Assembly: GCA_013399875.1 (NCBI GenBank)
Contig: VXAZ01003899.1
Location: 248,217-312,216, forward strand
Origin: Gymnorhina tibicen
Taxonomy: Eukaryota; Chordata; Aves; Passeriformes; Artamidae
Reading direction: 5' to 3'
Length of the DNA stretch: 64,000 bases
The translations under genes and the position numbers were made by a program. Shown piece after piece: positions 38,701 to 53,014 of the stretch. The notes beneath the pieces are model-generated. The model did no database searches. It worked only from the letters and a program-made list of their open reading frames with translations, and was not told the DNA's origin. Position 1 is the first letter of the stretch, and each line of letters begins with the position of its first letter.

Positions 38701-41700
38701 CAAAGCTTTTTCAAGAAAAATAATGTTGGCAACATTGTAGAGAGTGACTGAGCACAAGGGATGTGTGGGAAAGGTTTCTTCAGGCGATTGTCTGTCTGTG
38801 CATTCCTGTTACAGGGATGCTGAGGGGAGCAGTGGTGTTCAGAAAGTGTGATATAGAGGTCAGTTGTATTCCCCATCCTCTTGTGAGATCTGAGGGACAG
38901 GCTGGTGGAAATGAGCTCCTGTCCTTGGCTCTGTTTTGCTGCTGAGGTCACAGGAAGCTTCTGTAAGCTCTCATTGAGTCGAGTGCTTTAGCATAACGTG
39001 GTATGGATTTTGATCTAGGACTGCTGTTGTGACTCCCATCCCTCTTATATTCACTAACAGGTTTTGTTTGCCAGCGTAAAGCTATGTCAATTCTACTTTT
39101 TTGTTTGTTTAAGTAATTTTTGGGATAAGAAAAATATGGGTTGCAATATGGCCTAAGCTGCTCTGTTTTCAGCATTTTTTTGAGTCTTTTCTCCAGAGAT
39201 CTGTAATAATTTATTTCCAAATCTGTTTTCAGTGTTTTCCAGTCAGACATATCATCATTTAAGATCTTGAATGGATCTCATCAATGGCAAGAACTGCTTC
39301 TTCCCCCTTAGCAAATGGCCTTGTAAGCAATTGACAGTTTGTCTAATGGTATTAAATACACCAAAGATAAGGGGAACAGGTCTGTGCTCTGTACTCAGTA
39401 AATTTTAGATTGAGTTGAAGGCCATCTCCACAGAAAATAGATTTTAAGAGGCTGATTCTTACCTCTGCCAGTTATTTTCAGTTTTTTTTTTTCCTTACAA
39501 CTGAATCTGGTCTGACAGTTGTCTCTGTCAGAATAAATTTTTGTATTTCACTTTTACACCATCTGTTTGGCTGCAATATATGTTTTTAATCTCATGATTG
39601 ATAGATTTCTGGAGCTTTTGATTAGATTTTTACCTTTCTATTTGTGATTTACGTCTTCTTCTAAGACCCTAATTTTGTCTCTCAGGTAGAAAAGACAATG
39701 TAGCCATCGGCTCAAATCTCCTTTGCTGTCACTGGTGAAGGGAGCATTTTCAGTAAACATGAGTGCGGTTAAAATGAGGCAGAAAATTGAGTGTTTTAAA
39801 GCTGGTCTTGTCTTGACTTTCCATTAATCAATCTTCATAATCTATCTGAAATTTGCTTCTGAGTTGACTACAGAATTGGTGTTGCCCACCAGTTCATTTT
39901 TACCTAGGTCTTCCCCAAAAATTGCAATACTGTTGCAGAAACGATTCTTGACTTTCTGTAGAAGGGAATCCTGAGGACAGCCCTGTGTGCCTCCTGCCTG
40001 GAGGCTGCTGTGCCTTTCCTCCCGCTCCAGCTGTGTGGAGAGGGACCAGCCTGGTGGGGTTAGCCCCAGGTCACTGGCGAAGGCTCTCAAACTCCAGTGA
40101 AATGGGTTTGGCGCCCAGGCAGCGCTGAGGATTTTGGGGCACGTTATCCCTGTTGGTCCCTCCCTGGCTGCTGTGGGCACCCACAGGCAGTCTGGTTTGG
40201 GGCAGCAACGCCGTGTTTAGGACTTGAATTGGAGAGACTTTGCTCCTGTGGTGTGGGGACGCAGTGGGGACGTTGTGCTGTGTCTCTGCATCCAGGCAGC
40301 CGCCCACAGGAACAAGACCCAGGAGCTGCCTGCGGTTTTTCAGGATGTTTCCAGGACCTTTCAGGATGTTTTCTCTCTGCACCTTGACAGTTGTTTGATT
40401 CTGCAGAGATACAGGACTGGTGATTCTGTTTCAGCCAGGGCTCCATGGAAGGGGAGGGATAAACTGTTCTAGAGGTTAATGATTTGGAGATCAGTAACCC
40501 ATTTTTAATAGCCTGTCAACATGCTGGTAGAAAGTGTGGGGAGGATGGTGATGAACTCCATTTCTGATACATTTATTCTTTTTTTCCTTCCATTTTGGTG
40601 CTGTTTCTTGAGAGGAACTGTCCTTGTTAAAAAAAAAAACCCAGTTTGTTTTACAAAACTTTAAATTTCCTGTTATTTTAATTACATCAGTTAAAAATAC
40701 GGAGTGCAACTTAGGTGGTGTTGGAGTTGAGGACAGTGCCTGCTGTACTCATCAGTTCTGTTTCATCTGCTTGTCTTCATCCCTTTGCTCTTTTTTCTTT
40801 GCAGAAAATCCTTTGGGAAATATTTGTTTGCACAGTGCTCAACATGAAGAAATCTTGAGCTATTGCAAGGGTGCTTCTAGGCATGAAATGGTAATAAATT
40901 TCATATTAGTGAAGCTGAGGTTCTGATCTCCAAAATCACAGCACTATTAAATGCAGCTTTTAATGTCTGTCTCCAAACTTTTTCCAAGAGCTGGATTCTG
41001 TCAAGGCTGGCTATTTGACTGTGGGGAGAGAGAGGCAGAGTGGAGGGGAGGAGTGTGGGAATCAACTTTCTCATGAAAGGAATCAAAAGATAAGCATTTA
41101 ACTATTAAGAAAATAACATTTTGATAGCAGAGGCAAGGTGCATGCTTGTGCATGCTAATAGTTAGGGGACTGTTCCTGAATCCTTGGGCTTTTTTTTCCA
41201 TTGCTCTTTCTCCTTTACTCCTGTGGCAGGTAAGGAATGTGATAATTAACTGGCACAAAATACAAGTGCGAGTAGACGGGGAGGTATTACTGGTGTACGT
41301 TGTTGTGGGACCTAATAAATAACCCTGGAAGTTTCAAAAGATCCCATGCATTGTGAGCCTTCCTCACTTTCTCAGGTCAGAGTAAAATCAATTATTTTAA
41401 GGCAGTTTAGCAAAACTCTCCTGCTGAACTGTCATCTCTGACATATTCTCTGGGTGTGCACTGGCTAATATTGAGCACTTCTTCAAATATTTTAGCAGCT
41501 TTTTAAGTTGAAGTAGTACTTGGTTATCTATCTGCCTAAAAGGGTTTTCAGTGTTGGTGTAAAATGCACTGTCACGTTACAAATACTGACCTAATACAAA
41601 AGTTTGACTTGGAATAGTTTTTTCCACAAACAACTTGCCCCAAAGTAGAAAATATTCCAATTCCAAATTTCAGTTTTCCTTTGAAGATAACAAACAGCTC

Positions 41701-44388
41701 ATCCAGAATGGAAGACACTTCTCTGGAGTTTCATAATCGTATTCCTTGGGACGTGCTGTCTTATCCAAGGTGAATGAACAAAGAAATCCTGCATTATGTG
41801 TTCCCTATGTAAGAATATAATTTAACATTACATTAATGATTTTTCTCCTCTTCCAATAAGGAAATAGCAGTTTGCCCATTCTCTCTGGTTTAGGATACAG
41901 TGTGTAGCATATAAAGTTCACATAACAGATGTGATCACAGGACATCCAGGCCATTAATGTAATCCTGCATATGCATGTACTGGTTGTCCACAGCTATGGA
42001 GACAGCAATGTTTAATTAAAACAGTTGTGTTGTTTAAATATGACTCTGAGAAATTTCAGCAAGGAAAAGATGCATCCAGAAAGCAGCTTACGTGTCTTGT
42101 GCCTTCCTGTTTGTCCTAAAGCATGTTTTGCCTGGACTTTAGTGGGAACTTAACTTATGGACTTTGTCCAGTTTTCTTTTGTCTGTGTGATGGGTTTGTT
42201 TAGACTGGGGAGGCATTATATTAGGAACGTTGTTGAAATGCTGGTTTTGGCAAAACCTGGATGAAACATCCCTGCTTGGGGAGGGCAGCAGTGGTTACAG
42301 CATCACTGAGCAACGTGGGAGCCTCTGGGTCACAAGCCTGTGTGAAATAGTTGTAGAGTGGTGAGAAGAGGCACTGGCAGTCTCATCCTCTTGAAGTGGT
42401 GGAGCTGGTTAGAGATGGGGTTTTGAGAATACAGCTGGGGAGCAAAAAAGAGAACTCATTGTAGGGGAATGGTGCAGGGAAGCAATTGTGCATTTCTTCA
42501 ATGCCTAAATAATTGCAGCAGGGAGGTGAGCTGGAGACCAGAAAAAAGGGGTGAAAAAAAATGATGGAAGGGAAATTCTTGAGCAAAGAGAACTTGTTTT
42601 CCAGAAGTGGGAATAGATACCGAGAAATAAAGCCCTAAGGGAAAGGCTGGTTCTTCAGAGAGATGAAAACACACATCTGGATGTAAGTTTCTCAGATAAG
42701 AATGTGAAAGTGTAGGAAACAGCCCAATGATCCTTTGGAGTTTTGAGTTTTAATAGATAACATATGAAAAGGCAGCAGAAGATAAGGAGCAATCAGAAGT
42801 GTTTTATGGATTTTTTTTTTGTGGGGGTTTGTTTGGCATTGGCTTTGGTTTTATGTTCATTTTTCCCCCTTGGAAAGTTCTTTAGCTTAATTGCTTATGA
42901 AGTTTTTTAGAAGATGAAAATGGATTATTCCCAGTTGATGTTAATTCATTTTATAGAATAGATAATTTCCAGGGTTGTTCTTCCATGGCCCCCATGCATG
43001 CAGCAGGGTTAGTGCAAAGGGGTTTTACAAGCATGAGGAGTTTCAGTAACTTGAAACATCAGATCCCTGTGCAAAGGCTTTAGGGAAACTTGAGTTTTGT
43101 GTTCATTTAGCAAACATTGTGAAATCAATTCAGCTTTACTGCAGCAAGTAAAAAACCAAAAGTGGGATGAGGATGGGGGACAAGGAAGGCGGGAATCTAC
43201 TTGAGAGTGAAGAAAATTCCTTGTAAACTGGTTGCAACATCTGGTTGCTAGCTTCAAGTCAACACACCCCTTCCTTCAAAATTCATTTTACATATTGAAA
43301 CTGTCCTACGCATTTTATTGCAACTTCTTGGCTTCCTCTGCTCCTCGGTGGCCTCTGTAGACATGTTACACTCAGTGTGGTGGTGCTAGGAATGGATAGA
43401 GTTGGTGAAACTAGATGCTTTTTACATTAAAAAAACAAAACCCTGAACAGCAACAAAAAGAAAAACCCCAAACATAAACAGATATCTCTCTTACCTTTCC
43501 AGGAAAAGATCTGGGAAGGGTTTCTAGTCTGTGCATGTCTGAAAGCGAGCAGGATGATGAAATCAAGTCTTGATTTTCATGCCAGGCTTCACTAAAATAA
43601 TTTATTTGTTCGTAGAATGTCTTTCCAAGTTATCAAGAATTTCCAGCAGCCAGAAGCAGGTGTGAAATACTGCAAGTCTGAAATATCAAGTTGTCTGCAT
43701 TAGTGAAGAGCACCCAAACACTGCAGTTTCTTCACTGGGATCCATTCAGTCACATACCACACTGTTAAGTGAAACAGAATTAAAGCAATGTGTGTTTTGC
43801 TGGAGTTTGCAGCAATCCATTTTTTCCCAGATGAGTCCCAAAGTGACAAACATTGAGGCACAGGCACATCTCTGTTCATATCCTGATGGTCCATTTGGTA
43901 GCTGAGTGAAAATATGGCCCAAAGAATGCTTGACGTGGTCTGATTCCTGCCTTTGTGACTGTCTGAGCTTTGGAATAGCACTGGGCTGATCTGACCACCT
44001 GAGATCCACGTGACCAGCTGCCCATGCTGGACGTGACAGAAGAGCCACAGTTGTTACGTAGGAACGGCTAATAAGATAAAGAATTGAAAAGAAATAAGTA
44101 AAAAAAGTGGCTTTTTGTATGTGCAGTTGTTAACCTTGGGTTTTATTTTTCTAATATGAATTAAAATGATGCTTGAGCTAATCTGAAACAGAGCTATACT
44201 TCTTCCTCTTTATAATGTGCACATCCTGCCTTCTTCATATTAAACTATGTTTCTGTAGCAACTGTATTTTAAAGTATTCTCTATTTCTTTTTATGCTTCA
44301 TATTTAAAGTTTTCTACTATTCCCTTAACTCCCCCCAAAACAAAAGACAACAAATACTTGTTTTACCCTTTCCTTTGCAGAAAATGTG

Positions 44389-44495
44389 GAATCACAGAGT
44401 CATTGAGGTCGGAAGGGACTCCTGGTTCAGTCTCTGCTCAAAGCAGAACATGGAATTCAGACAGGAAAGTGTCTGGTTAGGTCTTGAAAACCAGA
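44389..44495 (-). mobile_element. CR1 LINE fragment in SLIT3 intron 1
   Basis: AATCACAGAGTCATTGAGG and TCGGAAGGGACTCCTGG are followed by CTGCTCAAAGCAG, and further on by GTGTCTGGTTAGGTCTTGAA. This order matches the reverse complement of an avian CR1 3' region, so the insertion is antisense to SLIT3. It is diverged and short, with no coding remnant. The right edge is approximate and similarity may extend weakly to about 44550. Confidence 0.75.
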
Positions 44496-47473
44496 AATTT
44501 CCTTTGATAATATTTGCAGTGACTTTCCCAGTACCAGACTGAGGCTGCTGCTGAGCAGCCTGTCCTTTGCCATATTGTGCTTTTAAACCTCTTCAAGGCA
44601 AAGGTGGTATTTGCCTGTGCTGGAGGTGTCAGGGTGAGGCTGAGCTGTATCAGCCTGATCTCTGCCCCGACAGATGTGTCCTGTCTCCCTGCAGGCTGGG
44701 ACGGGTCAGGAGTTCTCAAGTGATGTTTGACTTGATCCTCTGCCACTGCTGGCTGCTCCTCTCCTCCTCAAACACAAGAACATGGGAGACTGTGTTGGTG
44801 GAGGCTTTGAGCGCTTGGTCTGTCACTGAACCACCACATCTTGTTTATTATTTTATAGCTAATGCACTGCTAGGAGCTTTTCTTGATGACCCTTGCCAGC
44901 TTGAGCTCCAGCTGAGCTCTGACTTAGCTCATACCATCCCTTGAGGTTTGGGCAATGTTTCTGCACCCCTGGGTGCTGTTTGTCCCCTCCCTCCCGTGCT
45001 GGAGCTCCACCAGCGGGTGCCTCTTTAGCCCAGGTGTGCCCTGGCACATGGGGAAGCGCCAGGACAGCCTCCACCCCTTTCATTCGTCCTGCAGGGTATT
45101 GTTATTTTTCACCAGGGCACAGGTGACGCTGCCAAATGAGATCTGGAACACATCAAGAGCAAGTACAGAGCTCTGGGGACAGAGGTGAAGGACACAGGAG
45201 TGTAAAATGTACTGTTAAACATTATGCTGTCAGCAATAACAATTCCTTTATGTGTATAATAAACCCTGTACACTATAATAATTAGACTGGAATTCCTGCA
45301 GGCTGAGACAAACATGTATTTCCTTGGAAGAAGCAGAATACTTGAATTACTCAATTCATTATGCTGCTTTCTGTGGGCCTTGGGTATGAGGGCTGCCTTC
45401 CACTGCAGCCTGCTGTGGGGAATTCAGCCGCTGCACAAGTTGCAAAAAGTTAAGGTTTTTTTTCCTGGACGTTTCTTAATATTTGTAGTTTGCCAATTAA
45501 TTTTTTTTTCCTATTTTTATAAGGATGAGGGCAGAAGTGTGTTGCCTGCAAGCAGTTCCAGATCATTTGGACACTTAATGCGTGTTATTAACCAAGCACT
45601 GCTGTAATGGGCTTAAGAATGGACAGCTTATTCACAAAATTAGGGCACTTAACCTCAAAGGTCCGTTTTTCTCATTGTTCAGACAGAAAGAAAACAGTCT
45701 GACTCACACCTGAAAGCCTTCTGTAATCAGAACAAAGGATCTAACCTTTTTTGAATTAAAAGCTGTCGTGTAGGTGCGTTACAAAAATATGATGGACTGC
45801 AGCATGGGATTTGCACACTCCAACTATTGTGTGGCTGTTTAATTACTATTTAAATTTTCCTGAGGACTGAAACTATCCAGTGTCACACATGTGGTATCCA
45901 ACAACTACAGCAAAAAATGATGAAATGTTGAATTGTGAGTTGATTGTTACTCTTGCATGAGATGTCCCCACTGCTGGATCCCAGTATTGCTGTGTGGGTG
46001 CTCTGCAGTTCTTGTTGCTGAAGCTATGCAGAATATTTAGAAAGAACTGGTGGTTGTGGCAGGGCTTGTTTTTTTCTCTTAACGTTTCTCCACCTGTGAC
46101 TTGTTGTTACTGCAGATCAGGCAAGGGGGTCTGTAGCCTCCAAACTGCTGGTTATAGTTTGCACTAGGATCTCCCCTTAACCTTTAATTTCAGCAAACCC
46201 AGATGTCTCAGCCTCTGTTCAAATGTCACCAAACAGCTTCCTGATAGTCTCTTTCCTGTCCTGGAGAGCCTGCACTGAGCCAGTATTGCAGATGGACTGT
46301 CAAAAATCCAGAGGACAAGACAGCAGTGAATTCTTTCAAATTCTTAAACCCCTCTGGCAATGCTGGCACAGTGTGGTTGAGGTGGCCTTTGCTGCTTCAA
46401 GGGACACTGCTGGTGTTCTGGGGCACAGTGGGACTCCAGGAGAGTTTGCTGCAAAGCATCTTCCTGCTCATGCAGTGCCCCACCTGTGATTGTTGCATGG
46501 GTTTATTTCCTCTTAGGTGGAGGGCTTTGAATATTTTTCTTCTGTTGAACTAAATGATGTGAAATGTTCAGAGAGTGCCAGTCTTTCTAGAGCTCGGTAG
46601 AAATAAAAATAAATTCTCATGCTCCTTTGCGAAGTCAGCTGTTTAGAAGAAGAAAATAACTTGAGTCTTACAGAGATGAAATGTACTATTTAAAAAAAAT
46701 GAAATTACTTCAGCTGAATATGATTTTGAAGTTTTTGTCTTTCTTTAAAAGTGATGTTCATACTTGCCCATGTGATTTGGAAACTAGTGGAATTTGTGTA
46801 TTTCATAAAATCCAGTCCCAGGAATTCATTTCCTGCATTGCAAAACTTGAGATGAAAATATGTTCAATCTGAAGATATGCAGATTGTGCTGCCAGAGGGC
46901 TTCAGGATAGTGTTATAATTGAGTAGTTTATCACAGTAACTTTGAAGTTCTTGGATTGGAGGCAAAAGAGAGAATTGCCAAGTGCTTTCTGTTAGGAATT
47001 ATGGTCATTTAAGGTTAAGAGGCTGGTGGCAGTTCATACCCATTAAAGAAAATTAGCTGCACAGCAGAAATCCTGGAAAATGGTTAAAATAATAAAACAG
47101 ATACTGGGTGTGTGAAGACTGGAGAGGGCAGCCAGAATCTACTGTGTGGGTACATTCACACATGGGAGTGGATTTTTGTCCCTTTCCTGGTCCTGGTTTT
47201 AGCTTGTTCCACACTAAGAACTAAAGCACTGGTCAAGAGGGGAGGTTTTCCTGTGCAGCTTTTTGCCTCCAGGTAGCTTTCCTGAAGATCAAGAAGGTTT
47301 TACCTCATGCCTTTAAGTTTCTGGAGTGCAGGAGGTAGCCAGGTGAACGGTGAAAAATGTATTGCTGTGGAAAATGCAGGTTTCTTCCAGCTCGGGTGCT
47401 GCGTTTGTGATCGTGGTTACCTGGGGCGGCGACCGGGGATGGGGAAATCGCAGCACAGAAAAACTTGCAAGGG

Positions 47474-47483
47474 ATGACTCAGC
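47474..47483 (+). promoter_or_regulatory. MARE/ARE-like motif in SLIT3 intron 1
   Basis: ATGACTCAGC fits the NF-E2/NRF2/MAF antioxidant-response pattern RTGACNNNGC and includes an AP-1 core, TGACTCA. It lies in a locally GC- and CpG-richer patch (about 47390-47510) within an otherwise AT-leaning intron, which makes an intronic enhancer conceivable. Isolated motifs like this are frequent by chance. Confidence 0.25.
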
Positions 47484-48305
47484 TGTCGCTCGGGCTGGCT
47501 TGGGCTGACAAAGTCCTTCAGCAGTGCAGTGGCACAGAAAAAGCCTTGTTTCTCAGGAATGAGTGCTGCTTTAGTTATCTGCAGGAACTGGGCTAATGAA
47601 AAACATCAGTAACTCCTCAGCTCCAGGAATCTGGCTTCAGTCATTATCATTCGAATTTTTGCTCCCACATTTTCAATGTTGATTTACCATTTAAAATAAA
47701 TCCTTTGGAATGTAGTAAAAATTAATCATAGCAAAGGATGTGTGCTATGACTTCAAAACAGGTGCTCTTAAATTTCTTGGAAAATTATTTTTCTTCTGTT
47801 CTTCATGAACGTTTGGAACATTTTGGTTCCATGAATTGTGTCCCAGGTGAGGTTTGTTTTGATGGGAATTCTAGATGGTGTGTTGGATCCCGACCTGTTT
47901 TTAGGGGAAACAAGAGAGAGTTTTATTAATTCCTAAGCTTTGTTCTGTGTGACATACAAATTTTATGCATTCCTTCCTGGAAAATACCAAAAATGAGATG
48001 AAGAGAAATGCATCTTCTTTGTAGATTGTGGTGTTGAATCAAGATTCCTTTCAGAGTTTGGGCTTCTGGGCTGATTTGTTTGTCCCTACTGTGACACAAA
48101 CGTGTGTAGCTTTGAACTGGTGTGTGGTAACCACTTTGGAAACGTAACAGGAACAGAAACTAAACTTTGTGTTCAAGGTTCTATGACTAGAAATGTATAC
48201 TTGCCTTACTTAGGAAGCAGCTGGACAGGAAAGAATCCTAGTGCTGTTTAACTTGGGTAAGAGCTGTTTTTTGAAGTGTATGGCAGTTAATTTTTCCTTA
48301 AATAC

Positions 48306-48356
48306 AGTTTCCCTACTGCTCTTATTGAGAGGAGTTTCTCTACTGCTCCTATTGAA
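48306..48356. repeat. Two-copy imperfect tandem repeat (27-bp period)
   Basis: AGTTTCCCTACTGCTCTTAT recurs 27 bases later as AGTTTCTCTACTGCTCCTAT, with the similarity continuing through ATTGA. This is a local duplication inside SLIT3 intron 1 with no evident function. Confidence 0.8.
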
Positions 48357-51300
48357 GTCTCTTATTAATGTAAATGAAGGAGTATCTGAGGACTGCAGTA
48401 AAGTCTGGTGCTCCTTCTGCTTAGATAGGTGCTTTTGCTTTCCATGAATTTTCATTTTGTGTAATGTTGTCTTAGGTTAAAGACAAATAATATTAATTAG
48501 AGAAATATTTTTCAGAATACTGCCTATCTAGGACTTGTTTGTCATTGAAATTAAAAATCAGCTACTGCCATGAAATTACTGGGCATCAGAGATCTTTGTT
48601 CTTAGGAATGTCACTGTGTTTGCTACATGGGCACCTGAGAGTTCTCTGAAACAGGAAAATTTGTTGCTCTTGAGTACTTATTGATAATAAATGTTTTTAA
48701 CCAAATGCAACAATTGTGTTCCTTCTAGAAAGAGAACTAAATTTGGGCAATTTCTTTTCTGACCAAAAGGTGACAGAGTTAGGCCTGAAGTCCAGTAGTT
48801 TTTCAGATCAGAAAAAAATTGTTGGGTTTTTTTGTTTTAAAGCGCAAAATAGAACCTTGTCTTAAAGCAAATACAAAATTTGCAGTAAGAACATCAGACT
48901 GAGTGTGTTTTGTGTGCCCACAAACTTGTGCAGTGCCCATGTATCAGAGGCTTCAAAACCAAGCCATTACAGAGTTGTAGAGAGAACTGGTTTGTGCTTT
49001 AGTAAGACTTTTCAGTTTGGCTTCTCTGTGCCTGGAAAAGCATAACTGGGCAACCAGAGCTCTAAAATGAGCAGCTGATTACAAGACCCCAAATCTATAG
49101 TCTTGTAAATGAGGAATTAAGTTAGGGATTGACCTGGGTATGTTCAGGATTCACAACTATAATGAAGGCCTAGACTTGATTATCCAGGTTATCTTGGATA
49201 TTATAATATGGAGAGGGTTCAGATGGTAGCAAAATAACCTCTGACTATAATAGGAACTTGCTACAGTCTAGTAGTGTTGCTTTGAATTTTGTGTAAGGTA
49301 TTTTATTTATACGTAACTACTGAATTATTGAGCTGAAGATTGTGCAAGACTTCAGCATCTGATTGCTGTTGTTATTGGCTCTTCTGTAAGAACTGCACTG
49401 CTCATTGTGGGGGTGATGTGGTGTCAGGCTCAATCCTGATCCTGTGCACCAGAGAGGAGAGGCTCAGAGCTGTCCAGGACGAGGGGCTGTGTTTGCCAAG
49501 GCTTGAGAGCCCGGAAGGCTGAAGCACAAAGTGTGAAGAGACAAGTGGATTTACTTCTCAAATCATAAACTTTATCCAGTCCAAGGAAGAGGGTGGGGGC
49601 TGAGAACAGCATCCGGATGTTTTGGAGGAGTTGAGTGGCTGAACAGAATAATTATCAATTGAAATTTAAGTAATGTAACAGAGGAAATCTGTACACTCCT
49701 GGCATGCTCCTGGGAATGTTGGTGCTTTAAAACATTTAAAAGTCTGTCTTAAATTCACTTGATTGTCTTTAGAGAAGAATGAAAGATGAAGCAATTCAGA
49801 GGAATTATTGCAATGAAGCAGGATTTGCTCCAGTTGCTCCAAGCATCCCTGTTTGTAATAAGTGTGTACATTGTGTGACTCAGTCTTCAGCATCTACAAA
49901 ATATGTGTTGAATTAAATTGTTATTAGAACATAGCAGGACATGTTTATGAGTAAAGCTCCCTTAATAGCTCATCTGAATTCACTTTCATGATGTCTTGTA
50001 CCATTCTAGTCCAATTCATGTTTCTATTCTCACTGAAATCATCCCTTCCACATCTGTTTTCTTAAAGCTACCACTGTAGTTGCATTGTCCTTAGCGTGCT
50101 TTATCCTACAAGTTATCCTCAAAAAACTAATAAATTGATGAGACCTAATACCAAGAGCTTTACCAAAGCTGGTATAGATGTAATTTCTGATTTCTTTCTA
50201 ATGGAGTGATAACCGACTTTGCTGCTGAAACTTCATTAAGAAATACAGGTCTCTTCTGGAGTGTCCTTAGATGTTTTTAATTGATGAGACAATCTTATTT
50301 GAATGTGAAATGACCAAGAGTAGTAGCTAGTTGCTGGTCCAGTGGGTGAGATAGGTGTGCTGAGTAGGATTCAAGGTCTGCTTGGCCCCACATACTACCC
50401 AAAATGCAGGAATTCTCCACAATAAGAATATTATGTAGAATTATTTCATCTGGATATAGATATGTGTTGAAGTGAAATATAAATAAATTTGCCTTTATGG
50501 TATTGTTTTCTCATCTCTTAGACCCAGATGATTTCCAAGAAATCTGTTTGGTTCCAAGAGTCCTTTTGAACACTGATGTGTTTGAAAGCCAACCAAGATT
50601 ACATGCTAAGGTTTAGCTCTTTGTAGTTGAAACCCACTAGTGAGCCCATAATCAGCTGCCAAACTTTATAAAGGAAACATAAAATATTATGTTGCCCACA
50701 AATACCAGCTGTAAACCACTAATGTCTGCATTAGTTCAGTAACTTCACAGTCACAAAGTTTAATTGACTAATGGGGTAACCTGTGGCAATCTGCTGCTTT
50801 GCAGCACTGTTAGACCTACTGCGAACAGGAGGAGGAAATTTTACGTAGTTCATCACAGTCTGTTTTTCTTCAAATGGCAGATAAGCCTTGAGGCAGAGCA
50901 TGCTCGAAAAGGCAAATGTTCAGAAGGTAAACACTGTTTTTTAAAACAGACAGAGGCTGCAGTTATGGTTTAAGGAAAGTGAACTTCTTGAGGAATGTTT
51001 TTCTTAACGTTAGGGCATTGTGCAAGTAATTCAAATAACAGAAATGGAAACCTTGCACTTAGACACTAAACTTTGAAAGTGATTAATTGAATGATTGATA
51101 CTGTGTATACAGGATAGGCTGTGCCAATCTGCAGGAGTAGAGGAAAAAGCAATCTCCGAGATATGTGTTGATCAAGGAATGTTAAAGTCTTTCAGAACAG
51201 AGAGTTGCAGATTTCCCCAGGGGAAGAATGTTGAGCGTTCTTGGGGCTGGAAGCAGAGAGGAATTGTGCTGATGTGTGGGACTGGTGTCTCAGACAGGGT

Positions 51301-52942
51301 GTGGGGGGTGTGGTGCAGAGGTTGCTGTGTGCATGGCAGGGATGGTGGTTCTGCATGCACTTGTTCAAGCCAAGCAAAGCTGTGCTGTGATCAAGTCTTA
51401 CCAAAATACACAAAAACTGGGGCCACGGACACAGTGTTGCTCCATGTCCCTTGGCTGGCTCCTCTCTGCCTTGGGGGATTCCAACCAGCTTAATGCTGTG
51501 TTTTGCTAGAGCTTCTCTGAGATAAAGGGAAAACTTGTGATGGAATGCCATGAAAAGCAGATGGGGAGCAACGTGCAAGTCAAACACGAGCTATTTACGC
51601 GTTGCCTACTCCAGACGTAATTCTTTCCGATGTTTCTTGCAATCAGCTCGCTGGCACACCAGTGAGTAGTTAATGATGCACCAGGGTAGAAGAACTGAGA
51701 ACAGAAGAGGAAATTAAGCTGGAAAATCTGAAAAATGTAGGCAGTGATTCAAAGGTATTCTTGGGGAAAAGCGTGAGTCGATCGACAGGATGAAGACAAA
51801 TGGAAGAGAAGGGCTGGTACGGGCAATGAAAGTGCCCTGTAGAGGCTTTGTGGTTTCTTCTCTTTGGTGAACCTCTTAAAATACAGCTGACATAAGTCAA
51901 GTAGGAATACTGGCTATCTTGTTCATACAGCTGAAACATAGGGACTTTTCCCCCCTCATTTCCTTATCTTTATCCTTACTTTCCATCTGTGGTTTCCTGA
52001 CCCGAGAATCTTTCTTGTGTTATATAAATGTCTTGTGCTAAGATGCATGAACTAACTTACAGTTTGTAAAATCTGTTTTTAATCCATTTTATGACTTAAG
52101 GATTTTATTAGTATTTCGATGTCTGTCAATAACCATTAGAAGTAGATTCCAATACTCTTAAACACTTATTTCTGTGCTCTAGTGCATCACACTGCTTCAA
52201 TCCAGTTGAGGTCTTGCTTATATCTTAGACTCATTAAAAGATTGATGTCAAATGTTTGAAAAAGTTACGCCAAAAATATTATATATTCTGTGTCTACATG
52301 CCGTATTTTTGATGGCATGAAGACTAGAAAGGAAGACCAGCTGTTTATCTTGTCCCTAAGTCAGGGAGAACAGTGTGGACAGGACTAAAAACCATGGAAT
52401 GCCTAAGGCCAAACAACAGGATGTGCTCAACTGGCAGAACTTTAGGGGTTCTTGGCAAAGCCAGGTCCTATAGGACCAGTAAATATTCCAGTCATCTGGG
52501 TAGGACCACACTTAGGAGTCACTGAACTAAGCTGTGCTCTTTTCAGGCTCTGTGTGGCCAAAGTTTCTGCAGCAGGTTGGACTCACCTGGGTTTAGAATA
52601 ATAATTTTGGGGCCCTGTACTCTTGTTTCAGCTGTTTTGTACCAATTTGGTCTTGGATATACACAGCCTCTTACAGAACTGTAGTCTTTGAGGGAGAAAG
52701 ACACATCTAGTGAGCACTGATACTAGAACTAAGAATGGGAGAAACTTCATCTGTGAGAACATAGAGGAGGAGGAGGCAAAATGTATCAGGATCGATGACT
52801 TGCTTTTTGAGATTTTAATGGAAATGTTTGTTTGTACAGTTTGAGCAGCTGGCAGATGCTCCAGTGATGCAGATACTTTCTGCTAATGGAATTTTGGGTG
52901 TCAGTTATAGTGTCTGAATGCTGCTTTCTTTTTCCTCTGCAG

Positions 52943-53014
52943 GGATCTAGAAAAAAATAACATCACAAGAATCACAAAGACAGATTTCACGGGGCTGAAG
53001 AATCTTCGTGTCTT
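52943..53014 (+). CDS. SLIT3: SLIT3 coding exon 2: first leucine-rich repeat
   Basis: This 72-nt exon follows an acceptor (pyrimidine tract then TGCAG) and precedes a GTGAGT donor. Its first G completes Leu62 (CT|G). It then encodes residues 63-85, [15 protein letters not shown] followed by TGLKNLRV, and it ends with TT of Leu86, so it is again phase 2. This is one 24-residue LRR of the first LRR domain (D1), with the LxxNxI core and a probable N-glycosylation sequon, N68-I-T. Human SLIT3 has [20 protein letters not shown] here, whereas SLIT2 has GLRHLRVL, which supports SLIT3. One repeat per 72-nt exon is the known organisation of vertebrate SLIT genes. Confidence 0.95.

Larger units (their letters stand above)
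32747..52942 (+). other. SLIT3: SLIT3 intron 1 (20,196 bp)
   Basis: The intron begins at GTAAGT and ends with a pyrimidine-rich tract and TGCAG at 52938-52942. It interrupts a Leu codon after base two. Very long first introns are usual for SLIT genes. Contents recognised are a CR1 fragment (44389-44495), a two-copy 27-bp tandem repeat (48306-48356), a 192-codon open frame of unknown meaning (35958-36536) and a small GC-richer patch with a MAF/NRF2-like site near 47474. The first 500 bases are moderately CpG-containing, trailing off from the promoter island. No nested gene or microRNA hairpin was recognised. Confidence 0.9.
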
